From: an uncultured Desulfosarcina sp.
Lineage (GTDB): Bacteria; Desulfobacterota; Desulfobacteria; Desulfobacterales; Desulfosarcinaceae
Direction: 5' to 3'
Length of the DNA stretch: 64,000 nt
Assembly: GCF_963668215.1 (NCBI RefSeq)
Contig: NZ_OY764190.1
Span: 3,658,001-3,722,000, forward strand
Part shown: positions 63,402-64,000 of the stretch, in pieces
How positions within the stretch are numbered: the stretch's first letter is position 1
How the letters are laid out: each line of letters opens with the position of its first letter
Position numbers and translations under genes: made by a program
Notes under the pieces: model-generated
Databases searched by the model: none
What the model was told of the DNA's origin: nothing
Seen by the model: the letters and a program-made list of their open reading frames with translations, nothing else

Positions 63402-64000
63402 CTATTGCTCTTCCGTGTGCCGCTTCATCTCTTCCATAAGCTGCCGGGTGCGCGGTCCCGGCCGGCCGTCGGCAATGGTCCGATCATCCACCTTGACCAC
63501 CGGAACGATGCCCTTGCTGGTGCCGGTGATGAAAACCTCGTCGGCCGCCAGCAGTTCGGTGCGAGAAAGGTCCCGGATGTCGATGGGAAACATCTCCCCG
63601 GCCAGTTCCAGCACCACCTTGCGCGTCACGCCGGACAGGATGCCTTTTCCGGGCGTCACCAGCTTGTCTCCCGCAAATGCGAAAATATTGGCCGTGGTGC
63701 ACTCTAACGCCAGTCCGTTGCGGTCGATGTACAGCGCCTCGATAGCCTCTTCGGCGGCCGCCTTTTTCAGGGCCAGGCTGGCCGAGATGTAGTCGATGCT
63801 CTTGGCGCCGGGGATGGGCCGCTCCACTTCCCAGGAAATGATCTTGACGCCGTCGGTGTACCACTTTTCGGGAAGCTTGGGGATCGGCGAAACCAGCACC
63901 AGCAGGCGCGGTTTTCCCGACGGGGTCATGAAGTCGCGGCTCGGTCCGCCGGTGACCACGATGCGGATATTGGCTTCCGGGATGTCGTTTCGGGCCAGGG
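63402..64000 (-). CDS. Class IV aminotransferase (BCAT/D-amino acid type), C-terminal part
   Basis: The PLP-dependent class IV aminotransferase runs off the right edge, so the catalytic lysine region is probably outside. About 200 residues show the family C-terminal motifs ECTTANIFAFAG, KGILSGVTRK and FITGTSKGIVPV. Branched-chain aminotransferase (IlvE), D-amino acid aminotransferase and aminodeoxychorismate lyase share these; the short length and GTSKGI fit IlvE or Dat best, but I cannot decide. It ends 30 bp from the GTGAACA element. Confidence 0.85.
   Translation of the reverse strand, partial: LARNDIPEANIRIVVTGGPSRDFMTPSGKPRLLVLVSPIPKLPEKWYTDGVKIISWEVERPIPGAKSIDYISASLALKKAAAEEAIEALYIDRNGLALECTTANIFAFAGDKLVTPGKGILSGVTRKVVLELAGEMFPIDIRDLSRTELLAADEVFITGTSKGIVPVVKVDDRTIADGRPGPRTRQLMEEMKRHTEEQ

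Overview
The window reads as a chromosome segment of a Gram-negative, strictly bacterial, probably sulfate-reducing member of Desulfobacterota (Desulfosarcina/Desulfococcus-like). This is inferred from gene families, from the DAP-type MurE motif, from the RlpA/GmhB/PilW-type envelope genes and from the style of the intergenic repeats; no rRNA or tRNA gene is present to fix it.

Region 1 (1-11.4 kb, + strand) is a compact division and cell wall (dcw) operon: murE (3' part), murF, mraY, murD, ftsW, murG, murC, ftsQ, ftsA, ftsZ, with many 4-14 bp overlaps. murB and ddl are not between murC and ftsQ. A small arginine-rich protein and a radical SAM protein follow.

Region 2 (13.4-21.1 kb, - strand) is a catabolic cluster under a LacI-type regulator: a SsuABC/TauABC-type ABC importer, an extended SDR, a LarA-like nickel-pincer racemase/epimerase and a beta-hydroxyacid dehydrogenase. 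Two identical 19-bp LacI-type operators lie 241 bp apart upstream of the regulator. The substrate is unknown.

Region 3 (21.1-33.7 kb, - strand) holds a large hybrid histidine kinase, a chemotaxis receptor, and a tight run serS-thrC-LysM protein-TPR lipoprotein-PAS/GAF/PilZ protein. A structured stretch (candidate 6S-like RNA) precedes the folate gene fthC; pcm and a YqaA-family membrane protein follow.

Region 4 (36.2-47.1 kb) is accessory. It contains an AT-richer three-gene phosphorelay cassette (hybrid kinase, receiver, hybrid kinase) bounded by yqaA and a 49-bp degraded copy of the yqaA 3' end, then a secreted protein, a GNAT enzyme, a CNNM/CBS protein, a STAS-like protein and an IS91-family element (HUH transposase plus tyrosine recombinase).

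Region 5 (47.2-64 kb) holds nadB, an SH3 protein, a DUF1178 protein, recD2, gmhB, rlpA, lon, hsp20, htpX, a hicBA toxin-antitoxin pair followed by a relic of the htpX 3' end, two tandem dynamin-like GTPases and the 3' part of a class IV aminotransferase.

The most unusual signal is a set of intergenic arrays with a strict 7-bp period but several unrelated unit sequences (GTGAACA, TCGTCCC, NNNATAG, ATTTGGA types). They start at or inside stop codons of neighbouring genes and in several cases encode the last residues and the stop. Because 7 and 3 are coprime, the GTGAACA type offers TGA in all three frames every 21 bp. Two of the arrays carry a shared palindromic core. A separate 144-bp MITE-like element lies between lon and hsp20.
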